Of a DNA stretch of 64,000 nt, positions 62,301 to 64,000 are shown piece by piece. Each line of letters opens with the position of its first letter. Positions within the stretch are counted from its first letter, which is position 1. The notes below the pieces were generated by a model. It was not told the DNA's origin and did not search any database. It saw only the letters and a program-made list of their open reading frames with translations. Position numbers and translations under genes: made by a program. Location: positions 3,349,001-3,413,000 of the forward strand of contig NC_021237.1 in the NCBI RefSeq assembly GCF_000397205.1, read 5' to 3'. Origin of the DNA: Pseudomonas protegens CHA0 (GTDB taxonomy: Bacteria; Pseudomonadota; Gammaproteobacteria; Pseudomonadales; Pseudomonadaceae).

Positions 62301-62619
62301 CAGTTTTCACAGCCCGTTGTTCACCGTCGCCTGGCCCAGCGCCGAATTCGGCGCCATGGGCCTGGAAGGTGCGGTGCGCCTGGGCTTCTCCAAGGAACTG
62401 GCGGCCCAGCCCGACCCGCAGTCGCAACAGGCGCTGTTCGACAAACTGGTGGCCAAGGCCTACGCCCGGGGCAAGGCGCTGAACATGGCCAGCTACCTGG
62501 AGATCGACGCGGTGATCGACCCCCTGGAAAGCCGAGCGTGGCTGCTGCGTGGCCTGCAGGCCGCACCGCGCCCGGTGCCCTGGGCCGAGCGCGCCCAGGG
62601 TTTTGTCGATACCTGGTAG
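59347..62619 (+). CDS. Single-chain biotin-dependent acyl-CoA carboxylase (BC-BCCP-CT fusion)
   Basis: A 1090-residue fusion starting at ATG 59347. Biotin carboxylase (about 1-450) has the ATP-grasp loop G-G-G-G-R-G-M and E-A-N-P-R-I-Q-V-E-H. The biotinyl domain has E-A-M-K-M-E with K519 as predicted biotin-lysine. The carboxyltransferase part (about 580-1090) has R-R-N-G-Q-R-T-A-R-E-N-L, G-M-A-G-P-A-M-I-E-G-G-G and G-Y-G-L-G-A-Q-A-M-A-A-G, the PccB-type N and C halves. It carboxylates an acyl-CoA, probably the product of the ligase just upstream. Most bacteria split these domains over two or more subunits. Confidence 0.9.
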   Translation: MFQSLLIANRGEIAIRIARACADLGVRSVAVFAEDDAASLHTRKADLALPLKGRGVAAYLDRQQLIALALQQGCQAIHPGYGFLAENPDFARGCLEAGLTLIGPGPDVLQLFGDKAAARALAEDCGVPLLEGINRAVSLEQAAAFLERHGAVMLKALAGGGGRGMRAVTEAGQLQQAFIRCQSEAQAAFGNGALYVEQLLQRARHIEIQVLGDGSGAVSHLWERDCSLQRRHQKLVEVAPSPDLAPQLRQQLIDAALALAARVRYQGIGTFEFLLDQEHPGRFYFMEANPRIQVEHTVTEAITGVDLLHTQLRLGAGASLASLGLSRPPEPQGFAVQARINLEQPLADGGMGPVAGTLSAYEAPSGPGLRVDGYGYAGYPVNPGYDSLLAKLIAQGTDFPAALGRAYRGLCEFRLEGVPSNLGLLLNLLRQPAVLDYQVDTRFVEAHWAQLLQDCAGQHRPMFFARQAATAQSTRSDVQAPPGTAALNAPSTGVLVSLEVAVGDELRIGQRVAVLEAMKMEFEVKAQSSGIVRALAVQVGEALGEGQPLLFLEPAEFADQGQHSEEQLDLALIRADLAEVRERHALLEDAQRPEALAKRRRNGQRTARENLEHLLDPGSFMEYGAMALAAQRRRRSVEELQALSPADGLVGGIGTVNAGLFDGQDARCLALAYDYTVFAGTQGVMNHKKTDRLLSLAQEWRLPVVLFAEGGGGRPGDSDFVGVAGLDCHTFAAMARLSGWVPTVGIASGRCFAGNAALLGCCNLIIATRNASIGMAGPAMIEGGGLGSFTPEQVGPVSVQGPNGVIDVLVADEAEAVQVAKQYLSYFQGPLKDWHCADQRELRHLIPENRLRVYDIRRVIESLADRDSVLELRRQFAPGLITALIRVEGRAFGLLANNPAVLGGAIDAAAGDKAARFMRLCEAFGLPLVSLCDTPGFMVGPESEQQATVRHVSRMFVSAASLTVPFFTLVLRKGYGLGAQAMAAGSFHSPLFTVAWPSAEFGAMGLEGAVRLGFSKELAAQPDPQSQQALFDKLVAKAYARGKALNMASYLEIDAVIDPLESRAWLLRGLQAAPRPVPWAERAQGFVDTW

Positions 62620-62652
62620 CCCTGCCCCTCCATCGTAGGAGCGGGCCGCAGC

Positions 62653-63969
62653 TCAGGCGTTGGCATCCCAGGCGACAGGGGCTTGTTCGAGGAACTGGCG
62701 CAGTTCGGCCAGCAGGGTGCTGCTGGCGTGGCTGCTGGGCCGGCTGGCGACAAACCTCAGGGCCGGCATGATTTCCTGCACGCCGTCGTAGTGCCATTGC
62801 CCCGGGGTGCGTTCGGCTTCCTGCAGGGCCCGGGCGAAGATCGCCAGGTCGCGCCGGGGCCGGGCAATGCCGCTGATGCGCTCGACCCAGCTCTCGTAGC
62901 GCTGGCGAATCTCCACCCGCCCCTGACGGACCATGGCCAGCACCCCGCAACGGCTGCGGTTGTGCACCGCCACCGGCGACAGGCCGCAATACTCGCCCAA
63001 ACCGTCCCAGCCCTGCTCGGGCAGGACAATCACCGCCAGATCAATGGCCGGGTACTCCTCGATCACCGTGCCCGGATCGGCCAGCAGCGCCTCGCTGCGT
63101 TGCAGCGCGAGCATGGCCGGAGCATACAGGGGCGCATAGCGCCGGGTGTTGTCGAGTACATCGGCCATCTGCGGCAGCAGCGCGGCGAAGCGTGTCAGCA
63201 ATTGCCGGTCGTTGCTGGCCTGTGGGTCGACGCGCACCCGGCCCGCCAGGGCATGCAGGGCAAAGGCGCAGTGCAGGGCCTGGGCCGAAGTGCCCCGGGA
63301 GAAATCACCGAGGCGGGCAATGTCGATCAGCAACTGGCGGTGCCCCAGGGCATGCTCCGGCGTCAGGAAGGCATACACCGAGGCCAGCCCGTCGAGGTCG
63401 AAATGATCGCTGGTGATCACCTGCGCCCGGTCCACCGTCAACCCCTGCTGGAGAAAGCCCAGGGCACTGGTGGTGGAGAGATTGGCCTTGTGCTCGACAG
63501 GCGTCTTGTTCGCCGGCCAATGGGACAGGGTCAACAGGGTCGCCGGGGTATCGATGGAATCCAGGGAGATGTTCTCGCGGTGTGTGCTCTGGCCAAGGGG
63601 CAGGAAGCCATAGCGGCTTTGCCGGCCCAGGCGCAGGGCTGGCAAATCCAGCTCCAGGGGCGGGGCCGGCGTTGCCACCGGCCCTGGGGGCGCCGCCGGC
63701 GCAGGCGCGGTTGCACGGGTCAATTCGCCCTGCCCGCCCAGGCGATAGCCGAGCTGGCAGATATTCTCCCGGCGCAGGTCCCAGGGGTTGCCGTTGCGCA
63801 CCGCGCAGCCGGGCCCGCCGACAACGCTGAGCAAGTCAGTGAAGCGGTTGTCGGCAATGCCGATCACCCTTCCTCCCAACTGCCTGAGCTGCAGGTGGTG
63901 CAAGTGCGGGGCCAGCCCCGGATCGAGGATCAAGGCCGGTTGCGGCGCATCAGTGGCAAGGCTGTTCAT
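62653..63969 (-). CDS. Protein of unknown function, possibly DUF6687 family, with DHxD-type motif
   Basis: A 438-residue cytoplasmic protein. The ATG at 63969 is chosen because AAGGA lies directly upstream inside a slightly longer frame. The N-terminal part contains R-N-G-N-P-W-D-L-R-R-E-N-I, reminiscent of HNH/AP2-type 'N-x-x-x-D-x-R-x-E-N' segments. A proline/alanine-rich linker (about 105-130) leads to a main domain with S-D-H-F-D-L-D-G-L-A near residue 205, which recalls the D-x-D-G signature of DHH-type phosphoesterases. Neither resemblance is strong enough for a functional call. It is convergent with the carboxylase gene. Confidence 0.55.
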   Translation of the reverse strand: MNSLATDAPQPALILDPGLAPHLHHLQLRQLGGRVIGIADNRFTDLLSVVGGPGCAVRNGNPWDLRRENICQLGYRLGGQGELTRATAPAPAAPPGPVATPAPPLELDLPALRLGRQSRYGFLPLGQSTHRENISLDSIDTPATLLTLSHWPANKTPVEHKANLSTTSALGFLQQGLTVDRAQVITSDHFDLDGLASVYAFLTPEHALGHRQLLIDIARLGDFSRGTSAQALHCAFALHALAGRVRVDPQASNDRQLLTRFAALLPQMADVLDNTRRYAPLYAPAMLALQRSEALLADPGTVIEEYPAIDLAVIVLPEQGWDGLGEYCGLSPVAVHNRSRCGVLAMVRQGRVEIRQRYESWVERISGIARPRRDLAIFARALQEAERTPGQWHYDGVQEIMPALRFVASRPSSHASSTLLAELRQFLEQAPVAWDANA

Positions 63970-64000
63970 CGTGGTTTCCTTACAGGTCAATGACGCCAGG

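Noticed and set aside
62632..62652. Partial match to the Pseudomonas REP consensus (GTAGGAGC-type)
   Set aside because: Only about a dozen bases match and the second, complementary arm is missing; too short to call a REP element.

Overview
The window is high-GC, densely coded gammaproteobacterial chromosome. The intact fit (insect toxin) locus beside a pel exopolysaccharide operon, plus type VI secretion genes syntenic with Pseudomonas aeruginosa PA0095-PA0101, points to a plant-associated Pseudomonas of the P. protegens / P. chlororaphis group. This placement rests on gene content, not on a database search.

Layout. 1-6794: 3' end of pelB, then pelCDEFG, which build the inner-membrane c-di-GMP receptor, polymerase and export apparatus for Pel polysaccharide. 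6908-7675: a lone reverse-strand periplasmic solute-binding protein. 8171-29757: the complete fit cluster. It has a type I secretion machine (fitA, fitB, fitC, fitE), the 3004-residue Mcf-type toxin FitD, the hybrid sensor kinase FitF, and on the reverse strand the response regulator FitH and LysR regulator FitG. 29857-38024 (reverse): a seven-gene VgrG / effector / immunity module matching the P. aeruginosa Tse7 neighbourhood. 38634-41057: a SulP anion transporter and a secreted protein. 41396-43416: a two-gene RNA-repair cassette (RNA ligase plus HD-Pnk end-healing enzyme). 43519-46033: an AT-richer accessory patch with three unrecognised small genes, a probable decayed gene and a perfect 15-bp inverted repeat. 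46055-53026: mostly housekeeping or accessory metabolic genes, including an LprI-MliC lysozyme-inhibitor fusion, a crotonase, a secreted Ntn hydrolase, an AraC/LysE pair, a Nudix hydrolase and a Sco/PCuAC copper-delivery pair. 53298-55851: an overlapping ATPase plus HNH-nuclease pair resembling Septu (PtuAB) anti-phage defence. 55855-62619: a methyltransferase, a LysR regulator, an acyl-CoA ligase and a fused single-chain biotin-dependent acyl-CoA carboxylase. 62653-63969: a reverse-strand protein of unknown function.

The genes group into environmental-interaction functions: biofilm matrix, insect toxin, interbacterial toxin, RNA repair and phage defence. The items most worth a second look are the Septu-like pair with its long HNH partner, the RNA ligase / HD-Pnk cassette, the Tse7-like module with a ketosynthase-fold protein that appears to lack its catalytic residues, a candidate cysteine-protease triad inside FitD, and the AT-rich 43.5-46.0 kb patch. 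No tRNA, rRNA, CRISPR array, insertion sequence or integrase was seen.
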